A stretch of 64,000 bases of DNA from Hungatella sp. GTDB taxonomy: Bacteria; Bacillota; Clostridia; Lachnospirales; Lachnospiraceae. Positions 18,271-27,336 of this stretch are shown piece after piece; the stretch's first letter is position 1, and each line of letters begins with the position of its first letter. The DNA lies in NCBI GenBank assembly GCA_022792815.1, contig JAAWBS010000038.1:1-64000 (forward strand), read 5' to 3'. The notes under the pieces were generated by a model. It saw nothing but the letters and a program-made list of their open reading frames with translations, did no database searches and was not told where the DNA came from. Both the position numbers and the translations under genes were made by a program.

Positions 18271-19562
18271 AAAAAGTGTATACATGTTTTTGTACGGATG
18301 TGATTCACGAGGGTCACCGGAATATCATTCATGAAGCCGGAAAGTATGGGGAAGTGATCGTAGGGGTTCTCAGTGATGAGGCCATGATTCGGTTTAATCG
18401 TTTTCCTACTGTAAGCTTTGAGGAGCGAATGCAGATCGTGAAGGATATCGGGGAAGTCAGCCAGGTAATGGTGCAGAACGACGTCATGTATGACAGGGTT
18501 GTCAGAGAGATTCGGCCGGATTATGTGATTCATGGGGATAATTGGCTGGAAGGCCCCATGAAAGCCATTCGGGATAATGTCGCTTCTCTTTTAAGCACAT
18601 ACGGCGGACAGATTATCGATGTTCCCTATACCTGCAATGAACGGGTGAAAACCATTGACGATCGGATCAAAGCGAAGCTGGCTATGCCGGAATACCGCAG
18701 AAAAAGGCTGCGTCAGCTGATTGAGATCCGTCCCATCGTCAAGGCGATCGAGGTTCACAGCGGTATTACAGGCTTAATTGCAGAAAAGACCATTGTAGAA
18801 CATCAGGGTGAGCTGGATCAGTTTGATGCCATGTGGATCAGCTCTTTGTGTGATTCTACGGCGAAGGGAAAACCGGATATTGAGCTGGTGGACATGACCT
18901 CCAGATTTCGAACCATCGATGATGTGACGGAAGTGACCACAAAGCCTATTATCTTTGACGGTGATACAGGAGGACAGACAGAGCATTTTGTCTATACCGT
19001 GAGGACTCTGGAGAAGATGGGGGTATCTGCGGTTATTATTGAGGATAAGACCGGTTTGAAAAAGAATTCCCTGTTTGGGACTGAAGTGGAGCAGACTCAG
19101 GATTCCATCGAGGGGTTTAGCGCGAAGATCGCGGCCGGCAAAAAGGCTCAGCTGACCGATGACTTTATGATTATCGCCAGGATAGAGAGTCTGATTCTGG
19201 AGAGGGGGATGGAGGACGCTCTAAACCGGGCACAGGCATTTGTGAGTGCAGGAGCGGACGGGATTATGATCCACAGCCGGAAGAAATCGCCTGCAGAAAT
19301 TATAGAGTTCTGTGATCGGTTCCGTGAGGAGGATAAGAATACCCCGATCGTGGTGGTCCCCTCCTCGTTTAACAGCATTACCGAGGCAGAGCTTGCAGAC
19401 CATGGGGTGAATATCGTGATTTATGCCAATCAGCTGACCAGGAGTGCATTTCCGGCCATGCAGAAGACGGCAGAGGATATTTTGAGATATCATCGGGCAC
19501 AGGAAGTAGACAGCAGACTTCTTCCGATTAAGGATATTATCACCTTAATTGATGAGATTTGA
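18267..19562 (+). CDS. pepM: PEP mutase with N-terminal cytidylyltransferase-like domain
   Basis: A 431-aa fusion. Residues 1-135 form a TagD/RfaE-type nucleotidyltransferase domain with the HxGH motif H14-E-G-H17 and a VIHGDNW segment near 87-93. Residues 140-431 are phosphoenolpyruvate mutase: DGDTGG (231-236) supplies the metal-binding aspartates, and EDKTGLKKNS (259-268) is the EDK-x5-NS motif that separates true PEP mutases from isocitrate lyase relatives. It makes phosphonopyruvate from PEP, the step that forms the C-P bond. The start overlaps the transaminase stop. The fused domain is a second candidate for CTP activation in this cluster, alongside the gene at 16238. Confidence 0.94.
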   Translation: MKKVYTCFCTDVIHEGHRNIIHEAGKYGEVIVGVLSDEAMIRFNRFPTVSFEERMQIVKDIGEVSQVMVQNDVMYDRVVREIRPDYVIHGDNWLEGPMKAIRDNVASLLSTYGGQIIDVPYTCNERVKTIDDRIKAKLAMPEYRRKRLRQLIEIRPIVKAIEVHSGITGLIAEKTIVEHQGELDQFDAMWISSLCDSTAKGKPDIELVDMTSRFRTIDDVTEVTTKPIIFDGDTGGQTEHFVYTVRTLEKMGVSAVIIEDKTGLKKNSLFGTEVEQTQDSIEGFSAKIAAGKKAQLTDDFMIIARIESLILERGMEDALNRAQAFVSAGADGIMIHSRKKSPAEIIEFCDRFREEDKNTPIVVVPSSFNSITEAELADHGVNIVIYANQLTRSAFPAMQKTAEDILRYHRAQEVDSRLLPIKDIITLIDEI

Positions 19563-19617
19563 GGAAAGGTTGACACAAAGATGATTTTATGTTCAGAAGA
19601 AGGGGGAAATAGATAAA

Positions 19618-20739
19618 TTGAAGGCTGCAAAATTGACAGAAATTATCGGGGCTGATTTTTATACAGGGGTTCCGGACTCACAGCTCAAGGCATTGTGTGA
19701 TTATTTGATGGATACCTATGGGATTTCTTCCAGACATCACATAATCGCTGCCAATGAAGGAAACTGTGCGGCCCTTGCCGCAGGCTATCATCTGGCTACG
19801 GGAAAGGTACCTGTGGTATATTTGCAGAATAGCGGGGAGGGAAATATAATCAACCCCCTGGCGTCGCTCTTAAATGAGAAGGTATATGGGCTCCCTGTCA
19901 TTTTTATCGTTGGCTGGCGCGGCGAGCCGGGGCGCCATGATGAACCCCAGCATATTTATCAGGGAGAGGTGACATTGAAACTTCTTGAAGATATGAATCT
20001 TAAAACATTTGTTATCGGAAAAGAAACATCGGAGGATGAATTGACAGCAGTTATGTCAGAATACCGCGGGATTCTCTCTTCCGGCAGAAGCGTCGCATTT
20101 GTTGTACGCAGGGGTGCAATTTCTTTTGACAGAGAGATTACGTATAGAAATAATAACACAGTGGTTCGGGAAGAGGTTATCAGACATGTTGTAAAGGCGG
20201 CCGGGGAAGATCCGATTATTTCCACTACGGGAAAAGCCAGCCGTGAACTGTTTGAAATACGCACGGGAAATGGACAAGGTCATCAATGCGACTTTTTGAC
20301 CGTCGGCTCTATGGGCCACAGCTCATCTATTGCCTTGGGAGTGGCGCTTCATAAGCCTCAAGCGAGAGTTTGGTGTATCGACGGAGACGGGGCCGTGCTG
20401 ATGCATATGGGCGCCATGGCTGTCATGGGAGCGGTGAAACCTGAAAATGTGATTCATATCGTAATCAATAATGGCGCTCATGAGAGTGTGGGCGGCATGC
20501 CGACAGTTATGGCTCAGATCGATCTGATCGGGATTGCAAAGGCATGTGGTTATCCGAACGCCGTCAGCGTCAGTAGATTGGAGGAACTGGACTCGGCATT
20601 GGAAGCATGTAAGAAACGGAAAGAACTGAGCTTTCTTGAAGTGAAATGTGCTGTCGGTGCAAGAGAGGATTTGGGCAGACCAACGACTACGGCGCTGGAG
20701 AATAAGGAAAACTTTATGAGGTATCTGGAATCTCTGTAG
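19618..20739 (+). CDS. ppd: Phosphonopyruvate decarboxylase
   Basis: A 373-aa thiamine-diphosphate enzyme that decarboxylates phosphonopyruvate to phosphonoacetaldehyde, pulling the unfavourable PEP mutase reaction forward. The N-terminal half has YTGVPDSQLKALCDYL and the catalytic glutamate E47 in NEGNCAALAAGYHLATG; the C-terminal half has GSMGHSSSIALG and the TPP motif GDGAVLMHMG...NN, followed by GAHESVGG. The length matches single-chain Ppd enzymes. The start is a TTG about eleven bases after AAGGGGGA; the in-frame ATG at 19591 runs into a stop. Confidence 0.93.
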   Translation: MKAAKLTEIIGADFYTGVPDSQLKALCDYLMDTYGISSRHHIIAANEGNCAALAAGYHLATGKVPVVYLQNSGEGNIINPLASLLNEKVYGLPVIFIVGWRGEPGRHDEPQHIYQGEVTLKLLEDMNLKTFVIGKETSEDELTAVMSEYRGILSSGRSVAFVVRRGAISFDREITYRNNNTVVREEVIRHVVKAAGEDPIISTTGKASRELFEIRTGNGQGHQCDFLTVGSMGHSSSIALGVALHKPQARVWCIDGDGAVLMHMGAMAVMGAVKPENVIHIVINNGAHESVGGMPTVMAQIDLIGIAKACGYPNAVSVSRLEELDSALEACKKRKELSFLEVKCAVGAREDLGRPTTTALENKENFMRYLESL

Positions 20740-20820
20740 GAAAGCTCATCTGAGTGACAGGGGAAGAGAGGTATGGATAAAAAACTTAAATTGGAGAGAA
20801 TAAAATAGACGGAGGCTTTC

Positions 20821-22315
20821 ATGATTTTTAATTCGGTACAGTTCTTGATTTTCTTTCCAGTCGTATTTATGGTTTATTTTTTACTCCCACCTGGAATAAG
20901 ATATATTTGGCTTCTGGTAAGCAGTTATTATTTTTATATTTGTTGGAATCCCAAATATATTATTTTGATTTTATTTTCCACTGTAATTACTTACATAAGC
21001 GGCATTGTTATGGAGATATTGAGGGAAGGGAAAGGGGACATTCGGTTAAAGGGACATGATCTTAAGATATGTGCTGCCATAAGCTTTATACTCAATTTAT
21101 CAATGCTGTTCTATTTTAAATATTTTGAGTTTGCGGTATCCACACTCAACAGGATCTTTGGGATAATCGGAGCGGAGGCGGAAATCTCATCTGGAGATAT
21201 GATACTTCCGGTAGGGATTTCTTTTTATATTTTTCAGGCATTAGGATATACGATGGATGTGTACCGAGGAGAGATAAAGGCAGAAAGAAACTTTTTGCGG
21301 TATGCGCTTTTTGTGTCCTTTTTTCCGCAGCTGGTAGCGGGTCCTATTGAGCGTTCGAAAAATCTCTTAAGGCAGGTGGATAGTCCTACTTATTTTGATT
21401 TAGAAAATGTCAGACAGGGATTGCTTACCATGGCTTATGGACTTTTTATGAAGGTGGCAGTCGCTGATCGTCTTGCCGGTATCATTGATCCGATTTATGG
21501 TGATTGGATTAACCACACAGGAATGGACCTTGGGGCTGCAACAATGCTTTTTGCGGTTCAGATCTATTGTGATTTTGAGGGATACTCCCAGTTGGCTATC
21601 GGCAGCGCGCAGGTTTTAGGCTTTCGGATAAACCAGAATTTTAAAACGCCATATCTCAGTACCAATATTCGGGAGTTTTGGAAAAGATGGCATATCTCTC
21701 TGACAAATTGGTTTCGTGATTACTTGTATATTCCATTGGGAGGAAGCAGAAAGGGACGAGGTCGGAAATATATAAATACTATGATAGTATTTCTTATTTC
21801 CGGTTTATGGCATGGAGCCAGTTGGCATTTTGTGGTATGGGGGGGTAAATGGTTTTTATAGTATCATACAGGACAGTACAGAATCTGTGAGAAAAAAAGT
21901 CTATCGTTTTTTGAAGATAGATACAGAAGCATTATTCTGGAAATGTTTCTGTGGATTTGTTACGTTCTTTTTGATTGATATTTCATGGCTGCTTTTCCGA
22001 TCGCCAGGAGTACGTCAGGCTATATCCATATTATATAAAATATGTAATGGCTTTAATCCCTGGTATTTTTTCTCTGACGATTTTTATAATATTTTCGGCT
22101 CGGCAAAAAATTTCTCCATAATTGTATTTTCATTGGCAGCTGTTGTGGGTGTTGATATGGTTCGAAAAAAAGGTGTCAGCCTTAAAGAATACCTGCTAAA
22201 GCAGCAAATTGTTTACCGCTGGTCGATTTATTTAATTCTTATTTTTATCATTATGCTGTGGGGAGCATATGGAAATGATTATGAGCAGACACAGTTTATT
22301 TACTTCCAATTCTAA
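20821..22315 (+). pseudogene. MBOAT O-acyltransferase, frameshifted at a poly-G tract
   Basis: Two frames together encode one membrane-bound O-acyltransferase of the AlgI/DltB/PatA type. The first frame (20821-21861) gives SVQFLIFFPVVFMVYF, LPVGISFYIFQALGYTMDVYRG, FFPQLVAGPIERSKNLL, CDFEGYSQLAIGSAQVLGF, REFWKRWHISLTNWFRDY and GLWHGASWHF with the catalytic histidine. It then stops at TAG (21859-21861). The C-terminal part (NGFYSIIQDSTESV...) continues in another frame to 22315. The break is a run of seven G (21839-21845). Nine G would restore a 498-aa protein with W-G-G-V-N-G, matching the usual W-G-x-x-H/N-G spacing; six G would also be in frame. Either a phase-variable OFF state, a real pseudogene or a sequencing error. 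Predicted role: acylation of the capsule outside the membrane, with the SGNH-like protein that follows. Confidence 0.88.
21839..21845 (+). repeat. Poly-G tract (7) at the MBOAT frameshift
   Basis: Seven consecutive G bases lie just after the WHGASWHFVV codons, exactly where the reading frame breaks. Adding two G or removing one restores the frame. Confidence 0.9.
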
Positions 22316-23240
22316 AGGAAAAGTCATATTCGGCTGCAAGGCAATTCTTATGTTTTTTATGATTTGGATATTTTGTTTTCATTTTGTGATGCCGCAGTAT
22401 TCGGGCGGATATGATGCGTCGCTGATTGATAAGGTTGACCGATTGAAATCCATAGATGGTCCCAAGATTGTATTAATCGGAAATTCTAATCTGTCCTTCG
22501 GGATTGATTCAGAAAAATTGGAACAGGCTTTTGACATGCCGGTCGTGAATATGGGACTCCATGGAGCTTTGGGGAATGCATTCCATGAAAATATGGCAAA
22601 AATAAATATACATGAGGGGGATATCTATATCATTTGCCATTCGAATTTTTCAGATAATGGGATGATTGATGATAAGGTTCTCGCCTGGAGCACGATTGAA
22701 AATCATTTTGGTCTATGGCGCCTCTTAAGCCGTGAGGATCTTTATCCCATGGCTAAGGAATATCCCGTGTATCTAAAGAAATGCTTAGAGCTTTTTATAT
22801 CAGGAGGCGGAAATCAACTGCCAGGAGGCTGCTATTCCAGAGACGCTTTTAATCAATATGGCGATATTTCATTGGATCGCACAGAATCTTTGTATACATT
22901 TGAATCACCAGTAACTCCGCCATCCATTAACGATACTGCTGTCAGCAGAATCAACCGATTAAATGTATGGATGGCTGAAAGAGGAGCAGTACTTTTAGTC
23001 GCCGGATATCCTATTGGAAAAGGGGAGCTGACGGATCCGGAAGAATCCTTTATGAAAGCGCAAAAGGAATTATCAGAACGTTTATCATGCCCGGTGATCT
23101 CTGATTACAGAGATTACATGTTTGACTACAGCCTGTTTTATAATACGGATCTTCATCTGACAACAGAGGGAGCCGCATTGAGGACAAAACAGCTGATCGA
23201 GGATTTGCATAGGTGGATGAATCATAACAGTGAGAAATGA
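22275..23240 (+). CDS. SGNH/DltD-like membrane-anchored acyl-transfer partner
   Basis: A 321-aa protein with one N-terminal membrane anchor (about residues 18-38, ILMFFMIWIFCFHFV) and an extracellular domain. IVLIGNSNLSFGIDSEKL resembles block I of SGNH hydrolase-like proteins (serine after G-N), and near the C-terminus LFYNTDLHLTTEGAALRT supplies the D-x-x-H pair. Such proteins pair with MBOATs (AlgI with AlgJ/AlgX, PatA with PatB, DltB with DltD) to move acyl groups onto glycans. I prefer the ATG at 22275, nine bases after GGGGAG, to those at 22269 or 22281. The gene overlaps the end of the MBOAT frame. Confidence 0.72.
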   Translation: MIMSRHSLFTSNSKGKVIFGCKAILMFFMIWIFCFHFVMPQYSGGYDASLIDKVDRLKSIDGPKIVLIGNSNLSFGIDSEKLEQAFDMPVVNMGLHGALGNAFHENMAKINIHEGDIYIICHSNFSDNGMIDDKVLAWSTIENHFGLWRLLSREDLYPMAKEYPVYLKKCLELFISGGGNQLPGGCYSRDAFNQYGDISLDRTESLYTFESPVTPPSINDTAVSRINRLNVWMAERGAVLLVAGYPIGKGELTDPEESFMKAQKELSERLSCPVISDYRDYMFDYSLFYNTDLHLTTEGAALRTKQLIEDLHRWMNHNSEK

Positions 23241-23270
23241 TGCGTTCAGAAAAGGGAGGGGGAGAGGAAT

Positions 23271-24361
23271 ATGCAAGTAACAAATGATCAAGGAAATAAA
23301 AAAGCAAGATATGCATATATAGATGTACTGAGATTTCTGGGGATTTTTGCTATCTATTTAGGACATATAAGTTCTCCGTCAGGACCGGTAAACAAATTTG
23401 TATTTTTGTATCACGTTCCGCTGTTCTTCTTTGTCTCTGGATGTATGGATATAAATAGAGAAATGGTACTTGAGGGGCAAGGAGAGAATCCTTATTCGTA
23501 TAAACGGTACATAAAAAGTATTGTCCATGATATTAAAACATTAGTATTTCCGTGGCTATTCTTTTCAATATTTTCCATGATCGTGTATGTTTTAAACAAT
23601 GGATTTGATAAAGAAAAGGTAATTTTAAATTTAGAAATTATTATGAAAGGATGTATCAGAAATCAATTTTTTGCAGGTTCATTATGGTTTTTTACATGTC
23701 TGTTTATTGTGAAAATAATATTTGGCTTAATAAAATTATTAAAAAACAGACTCCTGATATTTGTCATCTGTTTGCTGCTTTTTTATATTTCTGAGTATGG
23801 ATTGCCGCACAGGCCATTGGTTAATCCGCAATGGTATTGGAATACAGATAGTGCCATGTACTATATAATCTATTATGGAATAGGATTTTGCCTCTTTCCG
23901 AAATTTAATAGTTTGTTGGCGGGAAACGATAGAAGTGAGGGAAGAAAAATAAAAAAGGCTATGTTTTATGCGATTTTCGTCTGGGGGGGGTATACTCGGC
24001 ACTGGCCTTTTTGGGAAAAGATTTATTGAGAATGTGGCAGAATCTGTATCTGTTGGGAAATTTTATCATAGTAATAAGAAGTCTGCTGATTATTTGCTTT
24101 CATATTGGCCTGGCTCATGTGTTACAGAGTGTGGAATTTTATAAAGATATAGGAAGGAAAACCTTATATATGTGCGGGAACGAATACATAGTTAAAATAT
24201 GCATATCCGCATTAACGGGTTTGTTTGGATTCTCCATAAAGGGCGGAAATTATATAGCGGAGATTTTATATGTTTTGATTCTGCTATATATGGTCGACCG
24301 ATTTTTAGTACCTGTGGAGAGTTTATTGATTGGAGTAAAAAGGAAATTAAAAGATAGATAA
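23271..24361 (+). pseudogene. Acyltransferase-3 family protein, frameshifted at a poly-G tract
   Basis: The first frame (23271-24029) starts like an OafA/NodX-type acyltransferase, with RYAYIDVLRFLGIFAIYLGH, then KFVFLYHVPLFFFVSGCM and several membrane segments. It ends early at TGA (24027-24029). The remaining membrane segments (LLRMWQNLYLLGNFIIVIRS through YMVDRFLVPVESLLIG) continue in another frame to 24361. The break is a run of eight G (23983-23990). One more G joins the halves into a 363-aa protein reading FVWGGVYSALAFLGKDLL, the normal family length. It would O-acetylate a sugar using acetyl-CoA. As with the MBOAT gene, this may be a reversible OFF state or an assembly error. Confidence 0.87.
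23983..23990 (+). repeat. Poly-G tract (8) at the acyltransferase-3 frameshift
   Basis: Eight consecutive G bases lie at the point where the acyltransferase frame is lost; nine (or six) would keep it open. Confidence 0.9.
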
Positions 24362-24383
24362 GACTGAGCAGAGTTACGATCTG

Positions 24384-24410
24384 TTCAAGTCTCCCCTCCT
24401 GTGCTATGAT
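24384..24410 (+). promoter_or_regulatory. Extended -10 promoter of the NACHT gene
   Basis: TGCTATGAT (24402-24410) is an extended -10 box, with TTCAAG (24384-24389) as a -35 at a slightly short spacing of 15 bp. The leader to the ATG at 24531 would be about 115 nt. It suggests that the NACHT gene is transcribed independently of the capsule cassette. Confidence 0.5.
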
Positions 24411-24530
24411 AGTCATTAATACATACCATCTTTGCCCAGCCGCAGGCAAAAGCAGCCGGCGTTCACGCAGGCCTGCCGCAGCACGAGTTGCTGTTGTATG
24501 GGACTTTACAGATGAACCGGGAGGAGGAAT

Positions 24531-27218
24531 ATGGAAGCGATGCAGGTGATCGATTTTATTAAGGCAGTGGTCCAGCCGCCGGGCCAGCTGATAGTGGACG
24601 GCTTCCTGGCAGAGAAGGGGGCCAGGATTCAGGAGGAGATGCGCCGGAGGGCGCTGGACAAGAAGATCGAGGATCTCTGCCTGCGTCTGGAACAGGACGG
24701 TGTGGGAACGGTCATTGAAACCGATGCATTTCAAAACTTCTGCAGGAATTACCGTGTCTGTGAGCAGATCGGTCAGTATGTTTGGCATCCGGAAACCCAA
24801 GTTTCCCGAGAGAAGTTTTTCGAGGAGCTTCTGAGCCGATATGCAGACAGCGGGGCAGGGGAGAAGAGGAGAACTGTCTCTTCCGGCGAGGAGAGACAGA
24901 TTCTTCGTTTTTTTGATGCCGTTATGACATGTTACAAGGAGGCTCTGCATGAACTGATGTCTGACAGTGACCGGGCGGCTGTGGGCATGGTCAATGAGAG
25001 GGTCTTTGCGCTCGAAGGGCAGATGGAGCAGGCACTGTCTTTGCAGACCGGGCAGATTAAGGAGCTATTGTCTTCTCAGACCGAGAAGATAGGACAGATG
25101 TTGGCTTCGAATGACGGGCAGGGGCGGATGGAGTCCGTGCAAAGCGCACTGAGAAACACGGCGGCCGGAAGTGAGGCCGCAGAGCCGGAAAGCCCGTCAG
25201 CAGCTGTGTTTCGGAGAAGATTCAGAAGGCGGTTGTTTCTTGAGGAGAAAGACAAGCCTGCGCTGAATCAGGTATTTCTCTGGCCGAAGTGCCGGGCCGG
25301 AGGGCCGGAGACGGTCGACGGGCTTGAGGCGACGGAGGCCTTTTTGAGGGGGTCAGAACCCTGGCTTTTGGTGGTGGAGGGTGTGGCGGGAAGCGGAAAG
25401 AGCAGCTTTCTTTCAGCGCTTTCAGAAAGATATCACACATCTCAGTACATCTATAAATCTCTTCGGGACTTAGGGGGTGGAGAGAAAATAGATTTCCGCA
25501 GGGAGCTTCTCGCGGAATGCAGTCTGACGGCAGATGATATGGATAAGATTCTGATCTTAGACGGTTATGATGAGATCCACCATCGGGTGAATCAGACTGC
25601 ATTCTGGGCGGATATGAAATGGTTTGAGGAGCATGGGTATAAAGTCATCCTGACCACCCGCCCGGGATATCTGAAAGTGCCTGAGACGTGGGGAGATTAT
25701 GCAGAGATCAGCTTGAGACTGTTTGATGAGGAGCAGACTAAGGAGTGGCTGTCCCGCTATCAGGAGGCGGGAGGGAGGATTCTTCCCGAGACGTTCCGGG
25801 CATTGACCGAACCCCAGCCCGATGAAAAGTACGACGAGATCAGGCGGATTCCCATCATGCTCTATGTGATCGCCAACCGCAATATCAATGTGCAGACAGT
25901 GACTTGTATGGGTGAGCTGTATGAGAGGGTGTTTGAGGGGATGAAGCGGGACAAGGCAGGCCTGACTGCCGAGACCCTGGACCGCCACTATCTCATCGCC
26001 CAGAAGATTGCCTACGAGATGGAGCGAAAAGGGGTGCTGGCGGTATCCTCCGAGACGGCCAGGCAGTGGTGCGGCGACCTGTTTGATGAGACCTTTTTTT
26101 CTTCTGTGTACATTGAAAACAGTATTATCGAGGGAAGATGGCTTCTGGAATTTGTCCACAGATCCATCCTGGAATTTTTTGCGGCCAGATGGATCTTCGG
26201 GCAGCTGAGAGGGGAAGAAAACTTGAGGATTTTCGGGCAGGCGGGAGGAAACGGGGCTCTGGAGATTTTGGGACAGGCGGGAGGAAACGGGGCCCTGGAG
26301 ATCCTGGGGCGCAGCTATCTGTCGGATGAAGTGCTGGAGTATCTGAAGTATTTTATGGATGTCACCCGTCATACGTCAGCCGAGGAGGCGAGGCAATGTG
26401 TCAGGAAGGCATTTCACGATTTTATGGAGATCGGGATCCTGACTGACGGTTCTCTGTCAACAGAACTGGCGGAAGCAGAATATGATATGTTGTTCTGCAA
26501 TCTGGCTGTCCTCACCAAATTTGCCCTGAACCAGAACATATTGGGAGAGGTCCTGGAACCGGAATATTACGGAAAGAATCTTTCTTTCCTGATTCGGAAT
26601 TATTTACATAATGGCCTGGCAAAGCCCTGGTCCATGAGGAACATATTTGAGGGAGAGGATCTCTCTAAGCTCTACGAGCCGACTCATCTGGGATTTGCAG
26701 GACATAACCTGGAGCGGGTCAGATTCTGCAATTGTACTCTGCGCCATGTGGATTTTTATGAATGCCGGCTTAAAGGGGCCCGGTTTGAACATGTAATATT
26801 CAGGCGATGTGATTTTGTTGTGGCTAATTTGACGGACGCCCGGTTTGTCGGTGTGGAGTTTGACCTGGTATCCCTCGATAAGATTCGATTTTGCGGCGTC
26901 TGGCTCTGTCAGGTTAAGATGCCGCAGGGAGCTTTGGAAATCCGGTATTTTGATCATGCGCATCTGTCAGAGGTTCAGTTTTCCTACAATACATTGAAGA
27001 AAGTATCTTTCGAAGAGTCTGAGCTGACGGATGTGGTCTTTGACCACTGTTTTCTGAATCGCTGCACGTTTCGCGGCGCCGTGTGGAATCAGGTGGAATT
27101 TCGAAATGTGACACTGAAAGGATGTGATTTTTCTGAGGTGGATGCAGAGCGGGGGTGCTTTAGACACTGCAAGATAGATGGGGAAACCAGGGCTTCCAAT
27201 CCGGGGCTGTTTTTGTGA
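24531..27218 (+). CDS. NACHT-type STAND NTPase with C-terminal pentapeptide-like repeats
   Basis: An 895-aa multidomain protein. Residues 1-210 are mostly helical and unassigned; they could be an effector or signalling domain. The NTPase core has Walker A GVAGSGKSS near 284-292, Walker B ILILDGYDEIH near 339-349 with the small-residue/D-E pattern of NACHT proteins, VILTTRPGYLKV as sensor region, and FVHRSILEFFAARWIFG typical of the winged-helix end of NACHT modules. A repeated segment rich in G-N-G-A-L-E follows. Residues of about 725-885 carry degenerate pentapeptide repeats (HVDFYECRLKGARFEHVIF, GCDFSEVD). Bacterial NACHT proteins include anti-phage sensors, so defence is a reasonable hypothesis, not a conclusion. 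RBS GGAGGAGG precedes the ATG. Confidence 0.82.
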   Translation: MEAMQVIDFIKAVVQPPGQLIVDGFLAEKGARIQEEMRRRALDKKIEDLCLRLEQDGVGTVIETDAFQNFCRNYRVCEQIGQYVWHPETQVSREKFFEELLSRYADSGAGEKRRTVSSGEERQILRFFDAVMTCYKEALHELMSDSDRAAVGMVNERVFALEGQMEQALSLQTGQIKELLSSQTEKIGQMLASNDGQGRMESVQSALRNTAAGSEAAEPESPSAAVFRRRFRRRLFLEEKDKPALNQVFLWPKCRAGGPETVDGLEATEAFLRGSEPWLLVVEGVAGSGKSSFLSALSERYHTSQYIYKSLRDLGGGEKIDFRRELLAECSLTADDMDKILILDGYDEIHHRVNQTAFWADMKWFEEHGYKVILTTRPGYLKVPETWGDYAEISLRLFDEEQTKEWLSRYQEAGGRILPETFRALTEPQPDEKYDEIRRIPIMLYVIANRNINVQTVTCMGELYERVFEGMKRDKAGLTAETLDRHYLIAQKIAYEMERKGVLAVSSETARQWCGDLFDETFFSSVYIENSIIEGRWLLEFVHRSILEFFAARWIFGQLRGEENLRIFGQAGGNGALEILGQAGGNGALEILGRSYLSDEVLEYLKYFMDVTRHTSAEEARQCVRKAFHDFMEIGILTDGSLSTELAEAEYDMLFCNLAVLTKFALNQNILGEVLEPEYYGKNLSFLIRNYLHNGLAKPWSMRNIFEGEDLSKLYEPTHLGFAGHNLERVRFCNCTLRHVDFYECRLKGARFEHVIFRRCDFVVANLTDARFVGVEFDLVSLDKIRFCGVWLCQVKMPQGALEIRYFDHAHLSEVQFSYNTLKKVSFEESELTDVVFDHCFLNRCTFRGAVWNQVEFRNVTLKGCDFSEVDAERGCFRHCKIDGETRASNPGLFL
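26238..26309 (+). repeat. 36-bp in-frame tandem repeat in the NACHT gene
   Basis: Two near-identical 36-bp units (26238-26273, 26274-26309) encode QAGGNGALEILG twice, between the NACHT module and the repeat domain. Being a multiple of three, unit number can change without breaking the frame, altering linker length. Confidence 0.85.
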
Positions 27219-27336
27219 GTACGGGGCCTCGAGAGGAAGTATGTCAGCCAAGCTGGCCGGGGCACGGCGCGGCGAGTAGGGAAGAAGGACCTTCTTTACT
27301 CGATTGAAGGCAGTGACCTCACAGCGGACAAATCTA

